From: Mycobacterium sp. 852002-51961_SCH5331710
Lineage (GTDB): Bacteria > Actinomycetota > Actinomycetes > Mycobacteriales > Mycobacteriaceae
Reading direction: 5' to 3'
Length of the DNA: 64,000 nucleotides
Assembly (NCBI RefSeq): GCF_001665535.1
Contig: NZ_LZSQ01000001.1
Location: forward strand, 1-64,000
Shown: one piece after another, positions 34,758 to 45,679 of the stretch
Position numbering within the stretch: position 1 is the first letter of the stretch
How the letters are laid out: the number at the start of each line of letters is the position of its first letter
Program-made: the position numbers and the translations under genes
Notes under the pieces: generated by a model
Told to the model about the DNA's origin: nothing
Seen by the model: the letters and a program-made list of their open reading frames with translations, nothing else
Databases searched by the model: none

Positions 34758-35219
34758 ATGGCAAAGCAATACAACAAGAATCCGGCCGCAGTGAACGCGT
34801 TGTCGCCGGAGCAGTACCAGGTCACACAGAAAAACGGCACGGAGCGGCCCTTCACCGGCGAGTACTGGGACAACCACGAGCCGGGCATCTACGTCGACGT
34901 GGTCTCGGGCGAGCCGTTGTTCGCCTCTGTCGACAAGTTCGACAGCGGGACCGGGTGGCCCAGCTTCACCCGTCCGATCGAAGCGACCAACGTCGTCGAG
35001 AAGCGCGACTTCTCGCACCTGATGGTCCGCACCGAGGTGCGCTCGGCGCACGGCGACAGCCACCTCGGCCATGTCTTCACCGACGGCCCCCGCGCAGAGG
35101 GTGGGTTGCGCTACTGCATCAACTCCGCTTCGCTGAGATTCATCCACCTCGACGACCTCGAGGCCGAGGGGTATGGCGATTACAAGAAGCTGTTCGTGAA
35201 TGAGGAGGCGCAAGCATGA
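34758..35219 (+). CDS. msrB: Peptide methionine (R)-S-oxide reductase MsrB
   Basis: The 153-residue protein has [17 protein letters not shown] and the catalytic [11 protein letters not shown] (Cys120). It lacks the two CxxC zinc motifs of many MsrB proteins, as in the non-zinc class. It reduces methionine-R-sulfoxide in proteins. ATG 34758 was chosen. Its stop overlaps msrA (ATGA), so both stereoisomer-specific enzymes are made together. Confidence 0.93.
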   Translation: MAKQYNKNPAAVNALSPEQYQVTQKNGTERPFTGEYWDNHEPGIYVDVVSGEPLFASVDKFDSGTGWPSFTRPIEATNVVEKRDFSHLMVRTEVRSAHGDSHLGHVFTDGPRAEGGLRYCINSASLRFIHLDDLEAEGYGDYKKLFVNEEAQA

Positions 35220-35731
35220 GCGACCACAAGAGAGCCATCCTGGCGGGCGGTTGCTTCTGGGGCATGCAGGATCTGATCCGTAGGCAACCGGGCGTGGTGT
35301 CGACGCGTGTCGGCTACACCGGCGGCGAGAACGCCAATCCCACGTACCGCAATCACCCCGGCCACGCCGAGGCGATTGAGATCGTCTACGACCCGGCGCG
35401 GACCGACTACCGCGCATTGCTGGAGTTCTTCTTCCAGATCCACGATCCGACCACGAAGAACCGTCAGGGCAACGATATCGGCACAAGCTACCGGTCGGCG
35501 ATCTTCTACCTCGACGACGAGCAGAAGCGCGTCGCGCTGGACACCATCGCCGATGTGGATGCGTCAGGACTGTGGCCCGGCAAGGTCGTCACCGAGGTGA
35601 CCCCGGCCGCCGACTTCTGGGAGGCCGAGCCCGAGCACCAGGATTACTTGGAGCGCTACCCGAGCGGTTACACCTGCCACTTCCCGCGCCCGGGCTGGAA
35701 GCTGCCCAAGCGCGAAACGGCCAACCAGTAG
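35216..35731 (+). CDS. msrA: Peptide methionine (S)-S-oxide reductase MsrA
   Basis: The 171-residue protein has the active-site GCFWG motif (Cys13), the GYTGG and [16 protein letters not shown] segments and the [23 protein letters not shown] signature. It reduces methionine-S-sulfoxide. Coupled to msrB by ATGA. In M. tuberculosis msrA is next to cyp138, as here. Convergent with the P450 gene. Confidence 0.94.
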   Translation: MSDHKRAILAGGCFWGMQDLIRRQPGVVSTRVGYTGGENANPTYRNHPGHAEAIEIVYDPARTDYRALLEFFFQIHDPTTKNRQGNDIGTSYRSAIFYLDDEQKRVALDTIADVDASGLWPGKVVTEVTPAADFWEAEPEHQDYLERYPSGYTCHFPRPGWKLPKRETANQ

Positions 35732-35749
35732 GAACACCGACGCGCTCGG

Positions 35750-37081
35750 TTACCGGCGGTGGCGCACCACGACGCGGCCGCCGTCCTTCGGGGTGAACGC
35801 GATCCCGCGGAAGTGCACCTTCTCGTCGGGTGCAGTGTCGGTCTCGATCACGAAGTGGCGCAGGATCGTTCGCAGTACGACGTCCATCTCGACGTTGGCG
35901 AACGCGGCGCCGATGCATCGGCGGGTCCCGCCACCGAACGGCACCCACGCCGTCGGCGGGCGCTTGCCCATGAACCGGTCGGGATCGAAGCGTTCGGGGT
36001 CGGGGAACACGTCCGGGTTGGCGTGCATGTTCGCCAGCGCCACCATCACGGTGTAGCCGTGGGGAATCCGCCACTTGCCGGCGTCGAAATGCGGTGCCAG
36101 CACGTGGCGTCCGGAGAAGTCGATGACGGTCCGGTTGCGCTGCAACTCGTTGATGAAGGCCTGGCGGTACTCGTTGCCGCCGGCGTCGTTCTCCTCGACC
36201 AGCTTGGCCAGCACCGCGGGATGGCGGCGCAACCGTTCGAACGCCCAGCCGAGCGTCGACGCCGTCGTCTCGTGGCCGGCGCCGAGAAGGGTGAGCAGCT
36301 CGTCGGAGATGTCCTGGTGCGACATCGGGGTGCCGTCCTCATAGGTGCTGCCCAGTAGCAGCGCCAGGATGTCCGTGCGCTCCTCGCGAGCGGGGTCGGC
36401 CTCGGCTTTGTCGATCAACGCGAAAACGGTCCGGTCGAAGTTGCGGCGGAACGTCTCCAGGCGGCCCCACGGGCTGTAGCGACCGGTCTTGAAAGATGGC
36501 TCGGGCAATGTCGCCATGCGCGAACCGAGCTTGGCCCACGGCGGGATGATCTCGCGCAGATAGTCCAGTTCGGCCCCGTCAGCCCCGAACACGGTGCGCA
36601 GGATGACATTCAGCGTGATCCGGTTCATCGGTTCGAGCGTCGCGAACTCGACGCCCTCGGGCCAGGTCGCGGTCTCGCGGAGCGTCTCCTCCTCGATGAT
36701 CTTCTCGTAGTTCTTGATGCTCTGGCCGTGGAACGGCGGCGCGAGCAGCTTGCGGCGCTTGCGGTGCTCGACGCCGTCGAGCGCGAAAACCGAACCGGGG
36801 CCGAAAATTCGGCTGAGGTTCGGCTGGACGTTGATCAGGTCGTCGGTGCTCGCGAGATACACGGTGCGGATCAGCGCTGGATCGGCGATCACCACGCTGC
36901 GGCCGAAAAATGGCACGTTGATCGCGAACACCGGGCCGTATCGCTGAAGCGCCTTGCCCAGGAACCAGCGGCGAAATCCCGCCATCAGCACCATCTGGAC
37001 GGGTTTGGGCAGCGGTACCGCCGGCGGCAACTTGCCGGGTGTGACCGGGGCTTGCTGGTCGGCGGCGGTAGCGTTCGTCAT
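35750..37081 (-). CDS. Cytochrome P450, CYP138-like (copy 1)
   Basis: The 443-residue protein has AGHETT (oxygen-binding helix I), the ERLRRHPAV region with ExxR further on, and the haem loop FGGGTRRCIG. Its gene order (msrA beside, TetR two genes away) and start match M. tuberculosis CYP138 (Rv0136). The substrate is unknown. ATG 37081 has AAGGA at proper spacing; GTG 37093 would overlap the upstream P450. It follows the second P450 by 8 bp on the same strand, one operon. Confidence 0.9.
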   Translation of the reverse strand: MTNATAADQQAPVTPGKLPPAVPLPKPVQMVLMAGFRRWFLGKALQRYGPVFAINVPFFGRSVVIADPALIRTVYLASTDDLINVQPNLSRIFGPGSVFALDGVEHRKRRKLLAPPFHGQSIKNYEKIIEEETLRETATWPEGVEFATLEPMNRITLNVILRTVFGADGAELDYLREIIPPWAKLGSRMATLPEPSFKTGRYSPWGRLETFRRNFDRTVFALIDKAEADPAREERTDILALLLGSTYEDGTPMSHQDISDELLTLLGAGHETTASTLGWAFERLRRHPAVLAKLVEENDAGGNEYRQAFINELQRNRTVIDFSGRHVLAPHFDAGKWRIPHGYTVMVALANMHANPDVFPDPERFDPDRFMGKRPPTAWVPFGGGTRRCIGAAFANVEMDVVLRTILRHFVIETDTAPDEKVHFRGIAFTPKDGGRVVVRHRR

Positions 37082-37089
37082 CGGTTCCT

Positions 37090-38457
37090 TCACTCCTCCT
37101 GCGCGAGCGGTGTGTTGCGGCGGTGCACCACGATGCGGCCGCCGTCCTTCGGGGTGTAAGCCACGCCGCGCGAGTGCGTCTTCTCCGCGGGCGCCGCGGT
37201 GGTGTCGATCACGAAGTGGCGCAATACAGTCCGCAGCACCACGTCCATCTCGACGTTGGCGAACACGGCGCCGACACAGCGGCGGGTCCCCCCGCCGAAC
37301 GGGATGAAGGCGAACGTCGGCGGTCGCTCGTCGACGAAGCGCTGCGGGTCGAAGCGCTCGGGATCGGGAAACTCAGCGGCCCTGTCGTGCATCAGCGAGA
37401 TGCTCGCTAGCATCGTATAGCCCTGCGGGACAACCCATTCGCCTAGCTCAAAGGTCGACGCGTAGACGTGCCTGCCCGCGAAGTCGATCACCGTGCGCGA
37501 CCGCTGCACCTCCCCAAGGACGGCCTGGCGGTAGTCGTTGCCGTCGGTCTCCGCCTCGGTCACCAGCTTGGCAAGGACGTCGGGATGGCGGGTGATCCGC
37601 TCGAACGCCCAGGCCAGGGTCGAGGCCGTGGTCTCGTGTCCGGCCGCAAGGAGGGTCAGCAGTTCGTCGCCGATGTCCTTGCGGGACATGGCGCTACCGT
37701 CCTCATAGGTGCTGGCGAGCAACAGCGCAAGAACGTCGGTCCGCTCCTCGAATCCGGGGTCGGCCGTGACCCGGTCGATCAGCTTGTCGATGACCTCGTC
37801 GTATTGCCTGCGGTACTCGGCCAGCCGCCCCCACGGACTGAACCTTCCGTATGTGCGTGACGGTGCGGGCAACGACGCCAGGCGCGAACCGAGCGTCACC
37901 CATGGCGGGATGATGCGCCGCAGGTCGTCCAACTGCTCGCCGTCGGCGCCGAACACCGCACGCAGGATCGCGTTGAGGGTGATCCGCATCATCGGTTCCA
38001 GGGTCGGAAATGCCTGACCCTCGGGCCAGTTCGCCGATTCGCGCAGGGTCTCCTCTTCGAAGATCGCCTCGTAGTTCTTGACGCTCCTGCCGTGGAACGG
38101 CGGTGTCAGCAGCCGGCGCCGCCGCCGGTGTTCGGACCCGTCGAGCGCGAACACCGAACCGGGGCCCAGCACGCGCGACAGGTTGGGTTGGATGTTGCCG
38201 ACGTCGTCGGTATTGGCCATGAACATCTGTTTGGCCAGCTGCGGGTCGCCGACGACGACTGTGCGTCCGAAGACCGGGACGTTCATGGTGAAGACCGGGC
38301 CGTGGAGGCGGGCGAACTGGGCGACGGTCCAGCGCCGCGAAACCGCGAACGCGAGACCCAGCAGCGGCTTGGGAATCCGCGCCTTCGGTGGCAGGTTGAC
38401 CGCGGCAGGCGACGCCGCTGCAGGTGTGGGCTTCTCGACGACCAAAGCTTCGCTCAT
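37090..38457 (-). CDS. Cytochrome P450, CYP138-like (copy 2)
   Basis: The 455-residue protein is a clear paralogue of its downstream neighbour (shared GPGSVFALDG, TPPFHGRSVKNYE, AAGHETT, FIPFGGGTRRCVGA). ATG 38457 gives MSEALVVEK; the longer frame runs into the regulatory region. It is the first gene of a P450 pair divergent from a TetR regulator, with palindromic operators between. A tandem duplication is likely. The substrate is unknown. Confidence 0.9.
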   Translation of the reverse strand: MSEALVVEKPTPAAASPAAVNLPPKARIPKPLLGLAFAVSRRWTVAQFARLHGPVFTMNVPVFGRTVVVGDPQLAKQMFMANTDDVGNIQPNLSRVLGPGSVFALDGSEHRRRRRLLTPPFHGRSVKNYEAIFEEETLRESANWPEGQAFPTLEPMMRITLNAILRAVFGADGEQLDDLRRIIPPWVTLGSRLASLPAPSRTYGRFSPWGRLAEYRRQYDEVIDKLIDRVTADPGFEERTDVLALLLASTYEDGSAMSRKDIGDELLTLLAAGHETTASTLAWAFERITRHPDVLAKLVTEAETDGNDYRQAVLGEVQRSRTVIDFAGRHVYASTFELGEWVVPQGYTMLASISLMHDRAAEFPDPERFDPQRFVDERPPTFAFIPFGGGTRRCVGAVFANVEMDVVLRTVLRHFVIDTTAAPAEKTHSRGVAYTPKDGGRIVVHRRNTPLAQEE

Positions 38458-38477
38458 GACGCTCCCAGCCAGTTCCC

Positions 38478-38526
38478 CGGTACTACGATGTACCGTAGGT
38501 TCGTGTAGTACGGTACCGCTTGGTAC
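38478..38526. promoter_or_regulatory. Palindromic operators between P450 pair and TetR gene
   Basis: Two GTAC-centred inverted repeats stand in the 99-bp divergent gap: CGGTAC-N6-GTACCG at 38478-38495 and GGTACC-N4-GGTACC at about 38512-38527. They are the natural binding sites for the adjacent TetR protein, which probably represses itself and the P450s. Confidence 0.6.
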
Positions 38527-38556
38527 CAGCAGACGCAAGGCTGTCGAGGAGGCGGT

Positions 38557-39162
38557 ATGACCACTGCGCTGGACAACGGCGTGCATACCGCGGCCGACGG
38601 CGCGTTCCGCGACCGCCTGCTCGACGGTATGGCCGCCTCGATCACCGAACGCGGCTATCGCGACACCACCGTCGCCGACATCGTTCGGCAGGCGAGAACC
38701 TCGAAGCGTACGTTCTACGAACAGTTCGCGAGCAAAGAGGAATGCCTGATCGAGCTGCTGCGGCGCAACAACGAGACGATGATCGCCGGCGTGCGCGCAG
38801 CCGCGGATCCCGATGCCGATTGGCGGGCCCAGATCCGCTCAGCGGTGACCGCCTACGTCGACCACATCGCGGCGCGACCGGCCATCACGCTGGCGTGGAT
38901 CCGTGAGGCGCCCGCACTGGGCGCCGTCGCACATCCGCTGCATCGCGAGGCCATGGAGCATTTCACCGACATGCTGGTCGACATCAGCAGCACGCCGGGA
39001 TTCGAACGCGCTTCGCTGGCTCCGCTGTCGCGTCCCCTGGCGCTCATCATCCTTGGCGGCCTGCGCGAGCTGACCGCGCTCTTCGTCGAGGACGGCCACG
39101 ACCTGGGCGGCATCATCGAGCCGGCGATCACCGCTTCGGTGGCGATCCTCGGCTCGCGCTGA
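38557..39162 (+). CDS. TetR-family regulator of the P450 pair
   Basis: The 201-residue protein has a TetR helix-turn-helix, GYRDTTVADIVRQARTSKRTFYEQFASKEE (about 33-62), and a variable ligand domain. GAGGAGG precedes ATG 38557. It is divergent from the P450 operon and next to M. tuberculosis Rv0135c-like context. It probably responds to the P450 substrate. The next TetR gene follows convergently, with a 3-bp gap. Confidence 0.87.
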   Translation: MTTALDNGVHTAADGAFRDRLLDGMAASITERGYRDTTVADIVRQARTSKRTFYEQFASKEECLIELLRRNNETMIAGVRAAADPDADWRAQIRSAVTAYVDHIAARPAITLAWIREAPALGAVAHPLHREAMEHFTDMLVDISSTPGFERASLAPLSRPLALIILGGLRELTALFVEDGHDLGGIIEPAITASVAILGSR

Positions 39163-39165
39163 GGA

Positions 39166-39720
39166 TCAGTTCAGGATCAGCCGCGCCGATTTCTCCAGTC
39201 GCTCCGCGATTTCGGCGTACGACGCGTATCCCATGCCTGCGCGCACCAGCGCGCCGGAGTACAGCATCTCCAGCGTGTCGATGACGTCGGGATCCGTGTC
39301 GGCGCCCAACGCCGCGGCCAGCCGGTCGCGGATCGCGCGGCCGATGCGCAGCCGCAGCACCTCGACGTCGGGGTCGCGACCAAGCAGCGCCGTCGTCACC
39401 GCACCGGCGAACGCGGGCTCGTCGGCGACCAGCAAGGCGATGTGGCGCAGCACCTCGATGACCCGGGCAGCGGGGTCCTCGGACTCGTGCGCCGCCGGTG
39501 GCGATGCCGCGAGCCTGCGCCAGAACACCTCGGCGACAAGGTGTTCCTTGGAGGAGAAGTAGGTGTAGGCGGTGGCCGCCCCGACGCCGGCATCGGCGGC
39601 CACTCGGCGCACCGTTAGACCGGCGAAGCCATCGCGGTTGAGCAGTTCGACCGCGGCGCGACCGAGGCGGTCGACAGTGTCGGCTTGTTTGGCGGTCAGA
39701 CGGCGCCGAGTCGACTCCAT
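39166..39720 (-). CDS. TetR-family regulator, likely of the 39.8-43.5 kb cluster
   Basis: The 184-residue protein has a TetR helix-turn-helix (GLTVRRVAADAGVGAATAYTYFSSKEH, about 34-60) and a Tyr-rich third helix. ATG 39720 was chosen because the upstream GTG 39735 lies inside a palindrome CGGACA-CA-TGTCCG that is a likely operator. The same type of palindrome overlaps the promoter of the glycosyltransferase operon 3.8 kb away, suggesting that this protein controls both. It is divergent from the methyltransferase at 39802. Confidence 0.85.
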   Translation of the reverse strand: MESTRRRLTAKQADTVDRLGRAAVELLNRDGFAGLTVRRVAADAGVGAATAYTYFSSKEHLVAEVFWRRLAASPPAAHESEDPAARVIEVLRHIALLVADEPAFAGAVTTALLGRDPDVEVLRLRIGRAIRDRLAAALGADTDPDVIDTLEMLYSGALVRAGMGYASYAEIAERLEKSARLILN

Positions 39721-39728
39721 GGCCGTGT

Positions 39729-39742
39729 CGGACACATGTCCG
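39729..39742. promoter_or_regulatory. TetR-like operator CGGACA-N2-TGTCCG
   Basis: A perfect 6-bp-arm palindrome lies between the TetR gene (ATG 39720) and the divergent methyltransferase (39802). It overlaps the region where the TetR promoter must be. The related site at 43561-43576 shares GGACA-N2-TGTCC. Confidence 0.55.
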
Positions 39743-39789
39743 GACGCTACTACAACACCCCTGCACCAGCAACGATCCGCTGCGACTAG

Positions 39790-41514
<1,725 letters not shown>

Positions 41515-41534
<20 letters not shown>

Positions 41535-42246
41535 CCACCGGTTTCGTGAAGTACAACGCGACGCTCTTGCCGATCAGCGGGTTGAGCAGCGACTCGGCCG
41601 TCTTGGTCAGCCACGGGCGGCTCATCATGTCCCACACCAACATCCGGTGGTATGCCTTCACCGCGACGTGATCCGAATTCTCGGTTCCCACCGCGCATTT
41701 GAGCCACCAGTACGGGGAGTGCAAGGCGTGCGCATGATGGGTGTGCTCGAGTCGAAGGCCATGGGCGAGCACTTTGTCGCGCAGCCGGTCGGCGTGATAG
41801 ATCCGCACGTGCCCGCCCTCGTTGGCGTGGTACTCGTCGGACAGCACCCAGCAGAGCTTCTCGGGGAGCCACCGCGGCACCGTGACGGCGAGCGTTCCGC
41901 CGGGCTTGAGCACCCGGACCAGCTCGGCGATCGCCTTTTCGTCCTGGGGCACGTGTTCGAGAATTTCCGAAGCGATCACGCAATCGAAAGTGCCGTCGGC
42001 ATAAGGCAGATCGAGCGCGTCACCCTTGACCGCCTCGGCCTTGGCCGTCGGCGGCGCCTCACCCTGCTCGCGCATGGCTGTCAGGATCTCGTCGACGTCG
42101 TTGAGATCGGCGGCGCTCTGGTCGAACGCGACGACGTCCGCTCCGCGCCGGAAGGCCTCGAAGCTGTGCCGGCCCGCGCCGCAACCCACGTCGATCACCT
42201 TCGTGCCCTCGCCGACGCCGAGCCGGTCGAAGTCGACCGTCAGCAT
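41515..42246 (-). CDS. Class I SAM methyltransferase (Rv0224c-like)
   Basis: The 243-residue protein has VIDVGCGAGRHSFEAFRRG (motif I, about 17-35), VVAFDQS, and DCVIASEILEHVPQDEKAIAELVRVLKPGG, a textbook Methyltransf_11 pattern. It lies directly after, and overlapping by 7 bp, the glycosyltransferase. It is similar to M. tuberculosis Rv0224c, which neighbours Rv0225. It probably methylates a glycan or glycolipid made by its partner. Confidence 0.83.
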
Positions 42247-43475
42247 GCGCCGACCCGTTCGCGCGCCATCTCGTAGACCGCAACCGTCTGCGCGGCAACC
42301 GATTGCCAGCTGAACACCTCTACCGCGCGCTTGCGTCCGTTCGCGCCGAGGCGGGCCAGCTCACGCGGTGAGTCGAGCAGTTCGCCGAGCACCGCGGTCA
42401 ATTCGTCGACGTCGGCGGGCTTGACCAGCCGGGCGCAATCGCCGTCGGCGCCCACCACCTCGGGCAGCGCACCGGCGCGGCTGGCCACGATGGGCGTGCC
42501 GCTGGCCATGGCCTCCACCGCCGGCAACGAGAACCCTTCGTAAAGCGATGGGATGCAAGCGACTTCGGCCGAGGCCAGCAGGTCGGCCAGCTCGCTGTCG
42601 GACAACCCGCTTGAGCTGTGCACGATGTCGGAGATGCCGAGCTCGGCGATCAGCTTTTCGGTCGGACCGTTCGGTTCCAGCTTGGCGACGAGCTGCAGTT
42701 CGAGATCGCGTTCGACGCGCAGGCGGGCCACTGCGTGCAGCAGGTGCCTGACGCCTTTGAGGGGAACATCGGCGCTGGCGATCGCGATGATGCGGTTGCG
42801 CACCCGTCGCTCAGCGGGCTTGAACATCGCCGTGTCCACGCCCAGCGGCACGACGTGCAGCTGGCTGGGCGCGACGCCGAAGTCCTCGGCGATGTCAGCC
42901 GCCGACGTCGACGACACGGTCAGCAGTTCGGGGATCTCGCATGCCACCTGCTTCTGCATTTCGGCGAAGCCGTACCACCGTCTCACCAGCGGTTTGCGCC
43001 ACCACTTGGCGGCGGCGACGTCGACCACCTTGTCGCGGGTGATCGGGTGATGCACGGTGGCGACCACCGGAAGGCCGAGGCCTGCGATCTTGCGCAGCCC
43101 GGTGCCCAGGCACTGGTTGTCGTGCACGACGTCGAACTCGTGGCGACGTTCGGCCAGCACCCGCGCGGCGCGCAGGCTGAACGTGCGGGGTTCGGGGAAG
43201 CCCGCCGTCCACGTGGTCAGCAGCTCGAGCAGGTCGATCGACGTCTTGATCTCGTTGGGCCACGGGATCCGGAACGGATCGGGTTCCCGGTAGAGGTCCA
43301 GGCTGGGCACCTCGGTCAGCCGAACGCGGGGATCGAGTTCCTCCGGATATGGCTGGCCCGAGAACACCTCGACCTCGTGGCCCAGGTCCGCGAGGCCGCG
43401 GGACAGGTAGCGGACATAGACGCCCTGCCCACCACAGTGGGTCTTGCTCCGGTACGACAGAAGTGCGATGCGCAT
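42240..43475 (-). CDS. GT4-family glycosyltransferase (Rv0225-like)
   Basis: The 411-residue protein starts MRIALLSYRSKTHCGGQGVYV and has a GT-B fold with the C-terminal donor site ACIPSLYEGFSLPAVEAMASGTPIVASRAGALPEV (EX7E-type glutamates). Close to M. tuberculosis Rv0225. It probably transfers a sugar to an envelope glycan. ATG 43475 was chosen. It is the first gene of a three-gene operon with a -10/-35 pair and an overlapping palindrome about 90-130 bp upstream. Confidence 0.87.
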   Translation of the reverse strand: MRIALLSYRSKTHCGGQGVYVRYLSRGLADLGHEVEVFSGQPYPEELDPRVRLTEVPSLDLYREPDPFRIPWPNEIKTSIDLLELLTTWTAGFPEPRTFSLRAARVLAERRHEFDVVHDNQCLGTGLRKIAGLGLPVVATVHHPITRDKVVDVAAAKWWRKPLVRRWYGFAEMQKQVACEIPELLTVSSTSAADIAEDFGVAPSQLHVVPLGVDTAMFKPAERRVRNRIIAIASADVPLKGVRHLLHAVARLRVERDLELQLVAKLEPNGPTEKLIAELGISDIVHSSSGLSDSELADLLASAEVACIPSLYEGFSLPAVEAMASGTPIVASRAGALPEVVGADGDCARLVKPADVDELTAVLGELLDSPRELARLGANGRKRAVEVFSWQSVAAQTVAVYEMARERVGAC

Positions 43476-43560
43476 GTTCAACTCAAGACGATGCGCAGAA
43501 GCGGCTGAATCCAGGGCCGGTGAGCTGGACAAATCGTGTCACGCAACAACTCCGAACCTT

Positions 43561-43605
43561 CTGGACATGTGTCCAGACTATAGTTTGACGTGCTAGCGGA
43601 CGCAA
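43561..43605 (-). promoter_or_regulatory. Promoter of the glycosyltransferase operon with TetR-like operator
   Basis: On the minus strand, TTGCGT (43605-43600), a 17-bp spacer and TATAGT (43582-43577) form a good promoter. Directly downstream is the perfect palindrome CTGGACA-N2-TGTCCAG (43561-43576), where a repressor would block the start site. The core equals the operator beside the TetR gene at 39729. Confidence 0.6.
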
Positions 43606-43697
43606 CGCGGCCGTGATGCCTTGACTATCACAGTGACCGGGGGTGCTGCCCGTCGGCCTCTCGGTTCCGCGCTCCGGTGACCGGGTATCCGCCGGTC

Positions 43698-44099
43698 ATG
43701 AGCAGACACATCGAGGCGACCTTCCAGATCGCCAGCTGGGATGAGACGCCGTTCGAGAACGGCGACGAGGCCACCAAGCTCACCGAGGCCCTGGTCTCGA
43801 AACGCTACGAGGGCGACATCCAGGGCACGTCGACGACCAAGTGGCTGTTGGCCTACGGACCGGACAAGAGCGCGTTGTTCGTCGGCATCGAGCACGTCAC
43901 CGGCACCATCGCGGGCGCGACCGGCGGCTTGGTGTTGCTGCACGACGGCGCCTACCGAGACGGCGTGGCCAGTGGAGAGGTGCGGATCGCATCGGGCACC
44001 GGCGGGCTGGCCGAGGCGGCCGGCAACGGGAAGTTCCGCGCCGACCCCGCGGGGGCACTTACCCTCGACGTCGACGGTCTGGACATCGCGGTCACCTAG
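43698..44099 (+). CDS. DUF3224 beta-barrel protein
   Basis: The 133-residue protein has the DUF3224 pattern: FQIASWDETPFENGDEATKL, KRYEGDIQGTSTTKWLLAY, VGIEHVTGTIAGATGGLVL and a C-terminal LTLDVDG, consistent with a small calycin-like barrel. No catalytic residue is evident. ATG 43698. It sits alone between the glycosyltransferase operon and ESX genes. Confidence 0.78.
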   Translation: MSRHIEATFQIASWDETPFENGDEATKLTEALVSKRYEGDIQGTSTTKWLLAYGPDKSALFVGIEHVTGTIAGATGGLVLLHDGAYRDGVASGEVRIASGTGGLAEAAGNGKFRADPAGALTLDVDGLDIAVT

Positions 44100-44320
44100 G
44101 TCGCAGGCGCTGCGGTAACCGACGGGGCAGCCCCTGGTGGCGGGCGTATGCCACCAGATAGTGGCATGACTCCCCCGAGCGGCCCCTTAAGATTGGCTGC
44201 GTGCAATCGGCCCATCGGCGTGACGTGAGCGTTTGCCCTGCGCAGCGGGCAGATTTGAGTTTGCTGCCGGTGTCGTGGCACCCCGCCGACCAGTCCGGCC
44301 GCCGCGGAGGGGCGTAGCGC

Positions 44321-45679
44321 GTGCGGCGCTTCTTCGAACGCGTCGGCGTGCTGACGGCTGCGCTGTTGCTGACATTGATCGCCGCCCCTCCGGCGACGGC
44401 GATCGAGCCACCGACGATTGATCCCGCGGCCGTGCCCCCGGACGAGACCGGGCCGGATCAGCCGATGGAGCAGCGCCGGGTCTGCTCGGCGCCGACGGTG
44501 TTTCCGAACGCGAACTTCGCCGACCGGCCGTGGGCGAACGACTACCTGCGGTTGTCCGAGGCGCAGAAGTTCGCGACGGGCGCGGGCGTGACGGTCGCAG
44601 TGATCGACACCGGTGTCGTCGGCTCACCGCGGGTGCCCGCCGAACCGGGTGGAGACTTCGTCGACCAGGCCGGAAACGGCATGTCGGACTGCGATGCGCA
44701 CGGCACGTTGACCGCGTCGATCATCGCGGGGCGGCCCGCGCCGAACGACGGCTTCGTCGGTGTCGCGCCCGACGCCCGCATACTGTCGCTGCGACAGACC
44801 TCCGAGGCGTTCCAGACGGTGGGTACGCGCCAGGACCCCAACGACCCAAACGCCACCCAGACCGCCGGATCGCTGCGCAGCCTCGCGCGGGCGGTGGTGC
44901 ACGCAGCCAATCTCGGCGCACAGGTCATCAACATCAGCGAGGCGGCCTGCTACAAGGTCACCCGCCCGATCAACGAGACCAGCCTGGGCGCCGCGATCAA
45001 CTACGCGGTCAACGTCAAGGGCGCGGTCATCGTCGTCGCCGCGGGCAACACCGGCCAGGATTGCGCGCAGAACCCGCCCGCCGATCCCGCGGTTCCGACC
45101 GATCCGCGCGGCTGGAAACAGGTACAGACGATCGTCAGCCCGGCGTGGTACTCACCGCTCGTGCTGACGGTCGGCGGAATCGCGCCGAACGGACAACCGA
45201 GCACGTTCTCGATGTCGGGCCCGTGGCTCGGCGCCGCGGCGCCTGCCGAGAACCTCGTCGCGCTCGGTTACGACGGCAATCCGGTCAACGCGTTGCAGGG
45301 CCAGGACGGCCCGATTCCGATCAGCGGCACGTCGTTCGCCGCGGCCTATGTCTCCGGGCTGGCTGCGCTGCTCAAGCAGCGCTTCCCCGCGCTCACGCCG
45401 GCCCAGATCATGAACCGGATCACCGCGACGGCGCGTCACCCGGGCGGTGGCGTCGACAACTATGTGGGCGCCGGGGCCGTCGACCCCGTCGCCGCGTTGA
45501 CGTGGGATGTGCCCCCGGGGCCGGAGCAGGTGCAGTACCGGGTCAAGGAGCTTCCCCCGCCGGTGTTCACCCCACCGCCGGATCGCGGGCCGATCACCGC
45601 GGTGGTCGTCGTCGGAGCCGGGCTGGCGGCCGCGCTCGGGCTCGGCGCGCTGGCCCGTCGCGCATTGAGGCGCCGATGA
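44321..45679 (+). CDS. mycP1: Mycosin-1, subtilisin-like serine protease of ESX-1
   Basis: The 452-residue protein has an N-terminal signal, the catalytic triad Asp96 (VIDTGV), His127 (DAHGT), Ser338 (GTSFAA) and an oxyanion Asn243. A Pro-rich linker and a C-terminal transmembrane helix (about 424-446) ending in RRALRRR follow. Mycosins anchor to the ESX membrane complex; MycP1 also cleaves EspB, encoded two genes downstream. Start GTG 44321. Its stop overlaps eccE (ATGA). The pairing with EspB and EspL identifies the ESX-1 type. Confidence 0.93.
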   Translation: MRRFFERVGVLTAALLLTLIAAPPATAIEPPTIDPAAVPPDETGPDQPMEQRRVCSAPTVFPNANFADRPWANDYLRLSEAQKFATGAGVTVAVIDTGVVGSPRVPAEPGGDFVDQAGNGMSDCDAHGTLTASIIAGRPAPNDGFVGVAPDARILSLRQTSEAFQTVGTRQDPNDPNATQTAGSLRSLARAVVHAANLGAQVINISEAACYKVTRPINETSLGAAINYAVNVKGAVIVVAAGNTGQDCAQNPPADPAVPTDPRGWKQVQTIVSPAWYSPLVLTVGGIAPNGQPSTFSMSGPWLGAAAPAENLVALGYDGNPVNALQGQDGPIPISGTSFAAAYVSGLAALLKQRFPALTPAQIMNRITATARHPGGGVDNYVGAGAVDPVAALTWDVPPGPEQVQYRVKELPPPVFTPPPDRGPITAVVVVGAGLAAALGLGALARRALRRR

